This document shows positions 42,742 to 51,745 of a stretch of 64,000 nt of DNA, piece after piece. Below the pieces are notes generated by a model. It saw only the letters and a list, made by a program, of their open reading frames with translations. It did not search any database and was not told the DNA's origin. The stretch comes from Alistipes indistinctus YIT 12060 (lineage in GTDB: Bacteria; Bacteroidota; Bacteroidia; Bacteroidales; Rikenellaceae), in NCBI RefSeq assembly GCF_025144995.1, contig NZ_CP102250.1:1612001-1676000 (forward strand), in the 5' to 3' direction. The first letter of the stretch is position 1. Each line of letters starts with the position of its first letter. A program made the position numbers and the translations under genes.

Positions 42742-44011
42742 CAGATTTGCAATATACGAGAATCTTAAGACGCGACGAACTTCTGTTGCCGTCATCGGTC
42801 TAGGTTATGTGGGGCGGCCTGTTGCCGAAGCTTTCGCCCGCCATTTCGATGTCGTGGCCTATGATATTTCGCAAGAGCGTATCAATCATATAAAAAGCTC
42901 CTCTCCCGTCAAACATGATACAGTGCATTTCACAAGCGACGCCAACGACCTTGACAAAGCATCGCTATATATCATAACCGTCGGTACTCCGGTCGACGAA
43001 CTCAAACGTCCCGACTTATCACAGTTGATATCAGTAACCAAAACTGTCGCAGGACATCTGCACCATGGCGACTACGTGGTGTATGAATCGACAGTGTATC
43101 CTGGATGCACGGATTCGATCTGTATACCGTTACTGGAGGAACTATCCGGCATTAAGTGCGGGGCCGATTTCAAGGTCGGATATTCTCCCGAGCGGATAAA
43201 TCCCGTTGACACGGAACACACTTTCCGGAATACGGTGAAGATAGTGTCTGGAGTCGACCACGACACATCGACTATGCTTCAAAAGATATATCGGCATGTG
43301 ATTCAAGCTGATGTGGTCTGTGCGTCAGGCATCAGAGTCGCCGAGGCCTCAAAAATCGTTGAAAATACGCAACGCTGCGTCAACATTGCACTGATGAATG
43401 AGATGTCGCGTTTGTTTTCGCAAATGGATATAAACTTCAGCGAAGTGTTGGACATGGCATCAACAAAATGGAATTTCGTCGATTATCGTCCCGGGCTGGT
43501 AGGCGGACATTGTATTCCGGTAGATCCGTATTATCTTATCGCAGAATCAGCAAGGTTAGGGCTGGATGCACCCTTGACGAAATCGAGTTGTTCGGTCAAT
43601 GACGGAATGGCGGATTACATTGTCCGATCACTGCTTTCCATATTAAACAGCCGAACATCATGTGCGCCGCACAAGGTGCTTATCATGGGATTCACTTATA
43701 AGGCTAATTCCGACGACATTCGTAATCCGGCTGTCGCAGAGATGTATGCAATCTTTACGGCCGCAGGACTTTCGGTCGATATCATCGATCCACATGCCGA
43801 TGTCGCATCCGTAAAGGGAACCTTCGGGATAGAGTTGTCGGCAGTTCCCAGTCCTCTATATGATTTGATTATCGTCACGATAGGACATGACGAATACCTC
43901 GAACTCGATGAAGATTATTTCATCGGAATTGCAAGGCGCGACGCAATATTGGCGGATATAAAGGGAATTTACCGGAACAGAATCTCAAAAATAGGATATT
44001 GGACGCTATAA
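42734..44011 (+). CDS. UDP-N-acetyl-hexosamine 6-dehydrogenase (WbpA/WbpO/WecC-like)
   Basis: The NAD-dependent enzyme oxidises C6 of UDP-GlcNAc (or UDP-GalNAc) to the uronic acid, the first step of the pathway encoded here. The N-terminal Rossmann motif is VAVIGLGYVGRPVAEAF, and YESTVYPGCTD and GYSPERINPVD are family blocks. The catalytic cysteine is in GLVGGHCIPVDPYYL near 258. ATG 42734 overlaps the acetyltransferase stop by 8 bp; a TTG 6 bp upstream is less likely. Length ~425 is normal. Confidence 0.9.
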   Translation: MNDRFAIYENLKTRRTSVAVIGLGYVGRPVAEAFARHFDVVAYDISQERINHIKSSSPVKHDTVHFTSDANDLDKASLYIITVGTPVDELKRPDLSQLISVTKTVAGHLHHGDYVVYESTVYPGCTDSICIPLLEELSGIKCGADFKVGYSPERINPVDTEHTFRNTVKIVSGVDHDTSTMLQKIYRHVIQADVVCASGIRVAEASKIVENTQRCVNIALMNEMSRLFSQMDINFSEVLDMASTKWNFVDYRPGLVGGHCIPVDPYYLIAESARLGLDAPLTKSSCSVNDGMADYIVRSLLSILNSRTSCAPHKVLIMGFTYKANSDDIRNPAVAEMYAIFTAAGLSVDIIDPHADVASVKGTFGIELSAVPSPLYDLIIVTIGHDEYLELDEDYFIGIARRDAILADIKGIYRNRISKIGYWTL

Positions 44012-44027
44012 GACGACGATTAGCGTT

Positions 44028-45536
44028 ATGTACGGCACTGCAAAATATCAATTGCCTGCGGGCGGCAAAAGCCGTACATCCGAATCAATTTGGTTGGGAT
44101 TGGCCCGTATGCTGTCGTTGGGAATGTCATTTGTGCTGGCGGCAATACTGAGCCGTTACATGACGGTTGACGGGTATGGAACATATCGTCAGGTTCTGTA
44201 CGTATACACGACTCTGTTGACGTTTTTTGCTTTCGGGCTACCCCAGTGCTATTCGTATTTTCTTTCTGTCCGTCCTGTCAATGAAGGACGATCTATAATC
44301 AAAAAACTTAACTCGCTATTTATATTTATCGGCGCGTTATTTTCACTCCTGTTGTTTTTCGGGTCCGACCTGATTGCTGATATACTTAAAAACCGGCAAC
44401 TGGCTGAATCCCTCAGATGGTTTGCTCCTACTCCGATGCTTATGATGCCCATTATCGGGATAGAGGGAATCCTCGTTGTTTACAAACAAGCTCACCTGGT
44501 TTTCATTTACGTATTGCTGAGTAAAATTTTCACCATATCCTGCGTATTGGCGGCAGTATATGTTTCAGGAGCATCTGCCGTCAATGCAATCATAGGACTG
44601 GTGTTAGCATACGCAATGACAAGCTTTGTTGGATTCAGACTGATGTACCGGCCATTCAAGGATATTGCAGTATTGCAAAGCTGCATCAGCATTAAAGATA
44701 TTTTTTCGTATTCGATCCCCGTCTTCAATGCAAGTGTCTATGGGTTTATCATAGGGTCTGCAAGCCAGTTTTTTGTAAGCCGCTATTTTGGAGTGGCAGA
44801 GTTCGCGCAATTTGCCAATGGCTTTATGGAACTGCCTTTTGCCGGAGTGATTATCGCCGTGATAGCTTCGGTGATGCTACCGGAGTTTTCCAGGATGTAT
44901 GCTGCCGGAACGGCGAAAGAAGAGTATATTTTACTATGGAACCGGACGGTATTTCAATCGGCATCGCTCATCTATCCCATCTCGATATTCTGTTTCATTT
45001 TCGCCGAAGATATTATTACCTGTCTGTATGGACCTAAATATGGTATTGCATCGGATTTATTCCGGATAATCACCATCATCAATATCGCTCGTATATTGCC
45101 GTACAGGCCTATCATGTTTGCACTTGGAAAGGGCAAATTGTTTGCCGATATTCATTTGTTCACTGCGGTTCTCGTTGTCGGTCTCGACATTGCCTGTGTC
45201 AATTTCTTTCCGTCTGTAACAGGCATTGCATTGATATCGACAGGAACAACCTTGTTATGTCTATACCTGTTGATGATGTCGGTGTCTAAAATGTTAGGCA
45301 CCAATGTCGGCTCCCTCATGCCTTGGCGTAAATTGGGGATATTACTTGTGTGCTCGTTATGCTCAGGACTAGCATCCAAAACGGCAACGACAATTTTCGG
45401 CACGGCGACGCATGGGATGTCTTTAGGGTTGGGAGGTATCGTATTCATCCTTGGATATGGCTGCCTGTCCTATCTTGCAGGCATCAGGTATTCGCATTTC
45501 ATCACGCAAATACTATCAATCTTGAAACTAAAATAA
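44028..45536 (+). CDS. polysaccharide flippase (Wzx-like, MOP superfamily)
   Basis: This 502-residue membrane protein shows about 12-14 hydrophobic segments. The start SESIWLGLARMLSLGMSFVL with ILSRYMTVDGYGTYRQVLYV is the classic first two helices of Wzx-type flippases. It would move undecaprenyl-linked sugar units across the inner membrane. It follows the UDP-sugar genes by 16 bp. No polymerase (Wzy) or chain-length regulator lies in the island, so polymerisation must occur with genes elsewhere or has been lost. Confidence 0.88.
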   Translation: MYGTAKYQLPAGGKSRTSESIWLGLARMLSLGMSFVLAAILSRYMTVDGYGTYRQVLYVYTTLLTFFAFGLPQCYSYFLSVRPVNEGRSIIKKLNSLFIFIGALFSLLLFFGSDLIADILKNRQLAESLRWFAPTPMLMMPIIGIEGILVVYKQAHLVFIYVLLSKIFTISCVLAAVYVSGASAVNAIIGLVLAYAMTSFVGFRLMYRPFKDIAVLQSCISIKDIFSYSIPVFNASVYGFIIGSASQFFVSRYFGVAEFAQFANGFMELPFAGVIIAVIASVMLPEFSRMYAAGTAKEEYILLWNRTVFQSASLIYPISIFCFIFAEDIITCLYGPKYGIASDLFRIITIINIARILPYRPIMFALGKGKLFADIHLFTAVLVVGLDIACVNFFPSVTGIALISTGTTLLCLYLLMMSVSKMLGTNVGSLMPWRKLGILLVCSLCSGLASKTATTIFGTATHGMSLGLGGIVFILGYGCLSYLAGIRYSHFITQILSILKLK

Positions 45537-45547
45537 ATGCTGATTAT

Positions 45548-45637
45548 ATGAATCATACTCATCTTGTATTGGTTGTTTTTAATAACTCGCCGCTATTTAT
45601 CAACAATATCATCAATATACTAATATTCAGCGAATAA
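45548..45637 (+). pseudogene. truncated 29-codon gene start
   Basis: ATG 45548 runs to TAA 45635-45637 and encodes a hydrophobic N-terminal-looking segment (MNHTHLVLVVFNNSPLFINN). It resembles the start of a membrane or glycosyltransferase protein and may be the remnant of a lost gene, perhaps the polymerase. Base composition drops sharply in GC from here rightward. Confidence 0.3.
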
Positions 45638-45690
45638 CACATTACAGGTGACATTTTTTAATTAAATCTTAAACAGCTTCTAAAAAATAT

Positions 45691-46896
45691 ATGAAAAAAG
45701 GCGTTTTTATTTATGGTTTAACAGATGTAAAATCAATCTCAAAACCAACAGGTGTAGACAAGAAAGTACTGGCACAAATCCATGCGATTAATGCCGCAGG
45801 ACTGAATTGTAAACATTTTTACACCAAAAGAGAATCATGGGTTTCCCCTACATTAAATAAGAAAGCTCCTTGGTGTAATTTTCCATCTTTTAGATGTTTT
45901 TCAAGAGTTCAAAAATTTTTTTTTAAAAACATCAAACGTGTTTTTTTTCGTCTTCCTTTTGGATATTCATTGGACGATCCTTTATCTCGATATCATAAAA
46001 TGTTCGATGGCAATGATTTTTTCTACATTCGAAGGATGGGGATGTCTTTAAATCAACTACTTGTCATCCGAAAAATCAGGAAGCGGAATCCAAAAGCCAA
46101 AATTCTTTATGAAATCCCCACCTATCCATACAAAAAAGAATTAAAAAAACGATGGATAGATTATCCACTCTGGTGGAAAGAACGAACATATATGCCAATA
46201 CTACATCGATATGTTGATCGGATAGTAACGATAAGCAAAGATGAAAGACTATTCGGAATGCCTACAATACCAATAATCAATGGGATCAATCTTGATACGA
46301 TCCATCCTATAAAACCCGTACCCGAAGATGGCGCCATTCATATTGTAGCAGTAGCCATGTTTTGTTGGTGGCACGGTTATGACCGCCTTATACGGGGATT
46401 AGGGGAATATTATGCATCAGGAGGAGAACGCCCGATAGTACTTCATCTAATAGGAGGCGGACCTTTTACAACAGAGTTCACTATTTTAGCCAAACGTTAT
46501 GGAGTATCAGACAAAGTAATCATACATGGCTATAAAACCGGAGCTGAACTTGATGAGATATATGATCTTTGTCACCTGGGAGTCATCTCTTTAGCAACAG
46601 AAGACAAAGATATTTATATCCACTCAACACTCAAAAGCCGAGAATACTTGGCAAAAGGACTTCCAACGATAGCAACCGGAACGACAGATGTATTTATTGG
46701 GACAGACTACCCGTACAACCTTGAACTGCCAACAGATACAAACAGTGTAAACATACAGTCCGTCATATCTTTTTATGACTCTATTTATTGTACAAAAACT
46801 CGTCAACAAGTAATTGCCGAAATCCGAGCTTTTGCTGAGCGCCACATCGATATGAATATAACAATGGAACCAGTTATACGTTATCTATCCTCCTAA
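45691..46896 (+). CDS. glycosyltransferase, GT4-like
   Basis: This 401-residue enzyme likely adds a sugar to the lipid-linked unit. The GT-B fold is suggested by the N-terminal GVFIYGLTDVKSISKPTGVD and the C-terminal donor domain: INGINLDTIHPIKPV, HIVAVAMFCWWHGYDRLIRG, LHLIGGGPFTTEF and ADKVIIHGYKTGAEL-like text. The region LKSREYLAKGLPTIATG carries the family E-x7-E-like site in a weak form. Its AT content is much higher than that of the upstream wbp-type genes, suggesting a different source. Donor and acceptor are unknown. Confidence 0.78.
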   Translation: MKKGVFIYGLTDVKSISKPTGVDKKVLAQIHAINAAGLNCKHFYTKRESWVSPTLNKKAPWCNFPSFRCFSRVQKFFFKNIKRVFFRLPFGYSLDDPLSRYHKMFDGNDFFYIRRMGMSLNQLLVIRKIRKRNPKAKILYEIPTYPYKKELKKRWIDYPLWWKERTYMPILHRYVDRIVTISKDERLFGMPTIPIINGINLDTIHPIKPVPEDGAIHIVAVAMFCWWHGYDRLIRGLGEYYASGGERPIVLHLIGGGPFTTEFTILAKRYGVSDKVIIHGYKTGAELDEIYDLCHLGVISLATEDKDIYIHSTLKSREYLAKGLPTIATGTTDVFIGTDYPYNLELPTDTNSVNIQSVISFYDSIYCTKTRQQVIAEIRAFAERHIDMNITMEPVIRYLSS

Positions 46897-47040
46897 ATTA
46901 AAAACTTAGATTCAAATACAAAGGATTCAAAGTTTCATCGACAAGGCAGCCTCATCAAAACAATATTTTTAATAATTAAATAGCGGAGATGCATGATGAA
47001 ATGTCAAATTTCCCATTCAAAAAGTCTTTGTGGAGAATGA

Positions 47041-47115
47041 CAACAAAGATTTGCTGTATGGGAACGTGAAATTTTAAACAATGCAGATCTTGTCACAACA
47101 GTATCAAAATCTTAA
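47041..47115 (+). pseudogene. glycosyltransferase fragment
   Basis: One frame reads QQRFAVWEREILNNADLVTT then VSKS before a stop, the N-terminal-domain pattern of GT4 enzymes (E-x-x-I-L-x-x-A-D-x-V-x-T-V-S). A stop lies just upstream and a shifted frame downstream continues LDDFQSHYSLS. It is the decayed remains of a glycosyltransferase gene. The stretch 46897-47230 holds no intact gene. Confidence 0.5.
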
Positions 47116-47230
47116 TACTTGATGATTTCCAGTCTCATTACTCATTAAGTAATCATGATCGCTTTCTTGAGATTAGAAATAATTCTTGTTAAATTCAAGG
47201 GTTTGTACTTTGACGATTTTAGCTGTTTCA

Positions 47231-47247
47231 ATCCCGGCTACGGGTAC
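47231..47247 (+). repeat. attR-like copy of the tRNA-Leu 3' end
   Basis: ATCCCGGCTACGGGTAC differs from the tRNA copy at 39528-39544 by one base. It is not part of a tRNA here. It marks the likely right end of the island. Confidence 0.6.
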
Positions 47248-47262
47248 GTTTTTGTCTTGTTT

Positions 47263-47660
47263 TCATGAGCTCACTACGACCGCAAATCCGTAGGTTCGTC
47301 GACCCAAGTGTTTTTCAAAAATCTTTCCACCAACTGTCCCGCACCTTGCTGACTCACTTGAATCGCCCATCAGTCGAAATATCCATCCGCATACAAACCT
47401 GAAATTCCTATTCCTCTGGTATTCTCCGTTGCGTACAACGAATAGAATTGGTTGGTTGGATGCGAATAGACGGTCGTTCCGTTGGCATTGGTAATCTGGT
47501 AGCCGGGCGGACAAACATTGGTACTCGAAGTCGTGGTCTCTGCCGGCCAGCCAACCGCTCCCACCGGCGAATACAAGGTCGTTGGGGTCGTCCATCGCTT
47601 GAAAAATCCGGCATGCGAAGGATAGCTCACAAACGAACCATCATGGATCCTACATTGTAG
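47263..47660 (-). pseudogene. 3' fragment of a surface or fimbrillin-like protein gene
   Basis: A leftward frame encodes text like that at the C-terminus of Bacteroidota surface proteins: GWPAETTTSSTNVCPPGYQI and YSLYATENTRGIGISGLYAD. It is broken by an in-frame TGA after GYFD, then continues WAIQVSQQGAGQLVERFLKN to a terminal stop at 47263. No start is present, so it is a degraded gene end. It sits just right of the attR-like repeat and next to an AraC-type regulator. Confidence 0.5.
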
Positions 47661-47715
47661 ACGCTCCTTTGGGAGAAACAGCTATTACTCTTGTAAAATC
47701 GAATATTCCCGTGAT

Positions 47716-48579
47716 TTATTGATCCGATTTGTCGGTGTAACGATTCCGGATCTGGAGCGGAGTGGCATTGAAATACTGCTTGCAATAGGCATTCAGGTGC
47801 GATTGATCGGTAAAACCGAATTCGGCTGCAATAGCCTTGATCGGCACCGTTTTATCTAAAAGGCGGTTCTTGATTTTAGCACTCTTTTGCTGCAGCATCC
47901 ACCGGTAAGGCGGTACATCGAAGTGTTTGGTGAACAGTTTTTTGAAATTGGGGAGACTATAACCGCAAAGGTTGGCCAGTTCCTGTACCGTCTTGGCATG
48001 CTCATAGTTTCTCCGGACCAGGGTATCAAAAGCGAGGTCCTTATATAAAACCGGATAGAAGAACCGTGCCAATTCTTCTGCGGGATAAAACAACCTGTAT
48101 ATAACTGAAATTTCAATGGCTTTCGCATCATACAGGTGGTTACAGCACGCCCCCTGTTCCAGGTAATACATGACCGATTCCGCAAAACGACGCATGGCCG
48201 GTTTCATTTCCAACGTATTGAACTGATACTTTACAGACCGGATGCTCTTCCATACGTTCTCGGCTTGTATATCGTCGCATACATGATAATGGGTCGTGAA
48301 ATTGATCACGAACAGTTTGACCTGGGTCAGCGCCATGACACGATACTCCCGGTTATAGCCGAGTAAAACCATTTCATCCTGCTTACCTATGTCAGTACCT
48401 TCCGCATGGACGATTTCGATCTCTCCGCCGATGATGAACAATAAATGTCCGGACTCAGAGTCAAAATCGATTTGCGCACCGGGCTGGAATACCTGGACCC
48501 AAAAGCGGCGGCGATTGCTTTGGCAACCGGCACGGCAAGTCTCACAGGCAGGCCTGATCGTTGTGTTTATTTCAGTCAT
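47716..48579 (-). CDS. AraC-family transcription regulator
   Basis: The 287-residue protein has an N-terminal cupin-like half (GAQIDFDSESGHLLFIIGGE) and a C-terminal AraC domain with two helix-turn-helices: AKTVQELANLCGYSLPNFKK, then VPIKAIAAEFGFTDQSHLNA and YCKQYFNATPLQIRNRY. Several Cys residues near the N-terminus (ACETCRAGCQ) are notable. This type of Bacteroidota AraC protein often sits next to fimbrial or surface-protein genes; a decayed one lies beside it. Its target is unknown. Confidence 0.85.
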   Translation of the reverse strand: MTEINTTIRPACETCRAGCQSNRRRFWVQVFQPGAQIDFDSESGHLLFIIGGEIEIVHAEGTDIGKQDEMVLLGYNREYRVMALTQVKLFVINFTTHYHVCDDIQAENVWKSIRSVKYQFNTLEMKPAMRRFAESVMYYLEQGACCNHLYDAKAIEISVIYRLFYPAEELARFFYPVLYKDLAFDTLVRRNYEHAKTVQELANLCGYSLPNFKKLFTKHFDVPPYRWMLQQKSAKIKNRLLDKTVPIKAIAAEFGFTDQSHLNAYCKQYFNATPLQIRNRYTDKSDQ

Positions 48580-48755
48580 AAACGTCCTGTGGCGGCATTA
48601 ACGGTGATTTCAAATATAATCCGAAAGTTCGGTCAAAGAATATGCCAAGCATGAAAGATTAAAACGCTACGCCGCATTCCTGCAAAACTATTATATAAAA
48701 TTTATAAAACCCGGCATACCCTTTCCCAAAACAGTTTGCAAATCCGAAATAATTA

Positions 48756-49523
48756 GCCGACGACCAGAAATCCACAAACCTGCAGGAAGAATACATGGTC
48801 AACCGGAAGGGACTTAAAGCGCTGGGATACGACTCTCCCGAGGAGATCATAGGCAAGACCCTGCGGATCGAACACGAAGCGGTCGGCTACATCCCGCAGG
48901 GAGTCGTCTGCGGCGTGACCAACGACTTCAACTACACCAGCATGCGCGAGGAATCGATCCCTATGATCATCATGCAACGTCCGCTGTTCCTGCACAACAT
49001 CATGGTCCGGCTCAACCCCGACCAACCCAGGGCCCTGGAGACCTTCAACAACGTCTGGAAAGAGATTTTCCCCGATTACCCGGCCCGCTATGCGTTCATC
49101 GGCGACGTGTACGGCCAGATATTCCGCAACGAGCTGAACGCAGGGAAACTGGTCCGCATTTTCTCTTTGCTGTGCCTGCTGATCGCCAACCTCGGCCTGA
49201 TTATCTACATGGCCTTCATCATCAAGCTCCGGACCAAGGAGATCGGCATCCGCAAAGTGAACGGCGCCCGATCGGGCGAAATCATCCTGAGGCTGAACCG
49301 CAGCTTTATATGGCTGATCGTATCGGCGTTCGCGGTCGCCACTCCGGCCGCCTATATCATCCTGCAACGATGGCTCCGGAATTTCGCTTACAAAACGAGC
49401 CTCGACTGGTGGATTTTCGCCGGTGCCGGGATAACCGTCCTGCTCCTGTCCGGGATCGCCGTCTCGTGGCAAAGCTGGCACGCGGCAACCGCCAATCCGG
49501 CGAACGCGATCCTGCAAGAATAA
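48756..49523 (+). pseudogene. 3' fragment of an FtsX-type ABC permease (MacB-like)
   Basis: The frame opens after TAA 48750 and contains the periplasmic end and last three membrane helices of a MacB/FtsX permease: MVNRKGLKALGYDSPEEIIG, IFSLLCLLIANLGLIIYMAF, LRTKEIGIRKVNGARSGEII and WQSWHAATANPANAILQE. Full proteins of this kind are near 780-800 residues; only about 255 remain, so it is 5'-truncated and probably non-functional. DNA upstream belongs to the AraC promoter side, marking the deletion point. Confidence 0.75.
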
Positions 49524-49598
49524 ACCCGGGTGGATCGGTCAACGGCCCGCAGCATCCTGGCGGCAATACCGACTCGCCATACGATATCCGGGACATTC

Positions 49599-50609
49599 TC
49601 AAAGTCGTTTTACGGACTTCCCCTCTATAATCTGCGCCGGGAGTTTGATCTGCTGGGGTACCGATTGCTTATCGCTCAACCGTTCCATCAGGATCTTCAC
49701 CGCGAGCTGGCTGATCTCTTTGGTCGGCTGCGAGATACGGGTGACGGCCGGATGCAGGAAATCCAGAAATAGGTTGTTGTCGAACGACAGGATCGAAACA
49801 TCGTCCGGGATTCGCAGCGAAGATTCCCCGATCGCCCGGATCGCCCCGAGCATAATGGTATTGCTCAGCGCGAAGATCGCGGTGGGCCGGGCGGGGCTCC
49901 CGATAGCCAGCTTGGTCTCCAGATATCCGTTGGTAATGGAGTAGTCGTTGCCGGCGATACGGCTCCGGGTGTCGAAACCCGACTCCCTCAAAGCATCGAT
50001 ATATCCTTTGACCCGCTCTTTCGAGGGCATCGAATGGGGAACGCCGCGGATGCAAAGAATCTCTTTGTGGCCGTTTTCGATCAGCAGTTTGACCCCATCC
50101 AGGGCTCCCCGGTAATTATCCGTGCAGATATAAGAAAGCGAAGTATCCTCAAAATAGCGGTCGATCAGGACGATGGGGGTTTGTTCGTCGATCTTTTCGA
50201 GGCTCTCCGGCCTCTCGCCGCACGGAACGAGTATAATGCCGTCGATGCTGCGGGTCAGCAGCGTATTGATACACTCGCTTTCGTTACCTTCATCCTCAAG
50301 CGTATCGAGCAATATCACGGTGTAGCCGTACCGCTTGGCTTCAAAGACGATTTCACTGGCGATCGTAGCGAAATAAGGGTTGTCGATACTGGGGATCAGC
50401 AGCCCGATCGTGTAGGTTTTATTGGTGCGCAAACTTTGCGCAAGAATACTCGGCTTGTAATCGATGCGTTTGGCTTCGTCCATTACCCGCTTGACGGTTT
50501 TCGCGCTGATGCGATATTGTTCGTGCTTGCCGTTCAACACCCTCGAAACAGTCGAAATCGAAACTCCAGTGCGTCTGGCAATACTTTTCAGGTTATTCTC
50601 TGGACTCAT
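49599..50609 (-). CDS. LacI-family repressor of the ribosyl-compound locus
   Basis: The 336-residue protein starts with a LacI helix-turn-helix (LKSIARRTGVSISTVSRVLN, residues 7-26) and hinge (KPSILAQSLRTNKTYTIGLL). The rest is a periplasmic-binding-like ligand domain ending GKSVKRL. It is transcribed divergently from ribokinase, so it most likely controls the rightward operon, with ribose, a ribose phosphate or a nucleoside-like effector (inference). A GCGCAA/TTGCGC inverted repeat lies in the shared promoter region. Confidence 0.9.
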   Translation of the reverse strand: MSPENNLKSIARRTGVSISTVSRVLNGKHEQYRISAKTVKRVMDEAKRIDYKPSILAQSLRTNKTYTIGLLIPSIDNPYFATIASEIVFEAKRYGYTVILLDTLEDEGNESECINTLLTRSIDGIILVPCGERPESLEKIDEQTPIVLIDRYFEDTSLSYICTDNYRGALDGVKLLIENGHKEILCIRGVPHSMPSKERVKGYIDALRESGFDTRSRIAGNDYSITNGYLETKLAIGSPARPTAIFALSNTIMLGAIRAIGESSLRIPDDVSILSFDNNLFLDFLHPAVTRISQPTKEISQLAVKILMERLSDKQSVPQQIKLPAQIIEGKSVKRL

Positions 50610-50719
50610 AGCCGGATAAAATTTTACCGAAGATAAGAGAATTATTTGGAATTATAAATATTTTTCTTTACCCTTGTGAAGAAGCACAATCGTTTGAGCA
50701 AATAAACAGACCTATTTTA

Positions 50720-50735
50720 GCGCAACAAATTGCGC
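50720..50735. promoter_or_regulatory. candidate LacI-type operator
   Basis: GCGCAA (50720-50725) and TTGCGC (50730-50735) form an inverted repeat around CAAA in the 178-bp gap between the divergent repressor and ribokinase genes. LacI-family operators are commonly CG-centred palindromes; this one is AT-centred, so confidence is moderate. Confidence 0.4.
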
Positions 50736-50787
50736 ACGAGCTGGCGATTCATTCACAAAAAAGCGGAAACGAATAATTACGGGCAGG

Positions 50788-51717
50788 ATGAAAAGCGAAA
50801 ACAAACATATAGTCGTGGTCGGAAGCATTAACACCGACATGACCGTGAAATCCGGCAAACTGCCGCGTCCGGGCGAAACGGTGCTCGGCGGCGTATTTTT
50901 CAAAAATCAGGGGGGCAAGGGCGCAAACCAGGCGGTAGCCGCCGCACGGCTGGGCGCCTCCGTGAGGATGATCGCCAAAGTGGGGAAAGACGCTTTCGGA
51001 GAGGAATCCGTCGCTTCGCTGGCCCGCGAGGGAGTCGATACCGCCGGTATCCTGACCGATGCGGAGCACCCCTCGGGCATCGCGATGATTTTGGTAGACG
51101 ACCGCGGGGAAAATATGATTTCGGTGGCTTCGGGAGCCAACCTCGCGCTGACGCCCGAAGAACTCGGCGCGGTCGAAGAGATCATCCGTTCGGCGGGCAT
51201 CGTCCTCATGCAACTCGAAATTCCGATGCCGGTGATCGAATACGTCGCCCGGATGGCGAAACAGCACGGCGCGACGGTAATCCTCAACCCTGCCCCGGCT
51301 CCGAAACAGCAACTCCCGCCCGAACTGCTGGCCCATGTGGACATCCTCATTCCGAACCAGACGGAAGCCGAACTGATCTCGGGCACCGCCGTGAACGATT
51401 ACGAAAGTGCGGCGGCGGCGGCCGGGAAAATCGGGCAAATGGGGGTCCGGACCGTAATCATCACCATGGGTGCCCACGGCGTGTTCGTTTACGACAGCGA
51501 GAGCGGAAATTCGGAAATAATCGTTGCGAAACGGGTCAAGGCGACCGACACCACAGCGGCCGGGGACTGCTTTTGCGGAGCGCTGTCCGTAGCGCTCAAC
51601 GAGGGCCGGCCGTTGAATGAGGCACTGGACTTCGCCAACCGTGCAGCGGCGATTTCCGTCACGCGCCGGGGAGCGCAACCGTCACTGCCTTACCTGCACG
51701 AAATGTCAACGCGATAA
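50788..51717 (+). CDS. rbsK: ribokinase (PfkB family)
   Basis: Ribokinase phosphorylates D-ribose at O5 for entry into the pentose phosphate pathway. Key motifs are VVVGSINTDMTVKSGKLPRP, GGKGANQAVAAARLG (first PfkB signature) and DTTAAGDCFCGALSVAL with the catalytic Asp. Length 309 and the ribokinase-type substrate loop fit RbsK better than fructokinases. It is the first gene of the rightward operon, 28 bp before the first ADP-ribosylglycohydrolase gene. Confidence 0.9.
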   Translation: MKSENKHIVVVGSINTDMTVKSGKLPRPGETVLGGVFFKNQGGKGANQAVAAARLGASVRMIAKVGKDAFGEESVASLAREGVDTAGILTDAEHPSGIAMILVDDRGENMISVASGANLALTPEELGAVEEIIRSAGIVLMQLEIPMPVIEYVARMAKQHGATVILNPAPAPKQQLPPELLAHVDILIPNQTEAELISGTAVNDYESAAAAAGKIGQMGVRTVIITMGAHGVFVYDSESGNSEIIVAKRVKATDTTAAGDCFCGALSVALNEGRPLNEALDFANRAAAISVTRRGAQPSLPYLHEMSTR

Positions 51718-51745
51718 AACATTAACCTAAAATAACAGAACCTTG

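Larger units (their letters stand above)
39528..47247. mobile_element. putative tRNA-Leu-borne genomic island with capsule or LPS sugar genes
   Basis: The segment between the tRNA-Leu 3' end and its imperfect copy at 47231 is AT-richer than the flanking chromosome. It encodes only surface-polysaccharide functions plus gene remnants. No integrase is visible, so it is probably a decayed or integrase-less island, or one that has lost its right-end genes. The boundaries rest on the repeat and the composition shift. Confidence 0.5.

Noticed and set aside
50693-50720. Promoter TTTG/TATTTTAG upstream of ribokinase
   Set aside because: The spacer is 16 nt and the -7 element deviates from TAnnTTTG, so I did not list it as a promoter.
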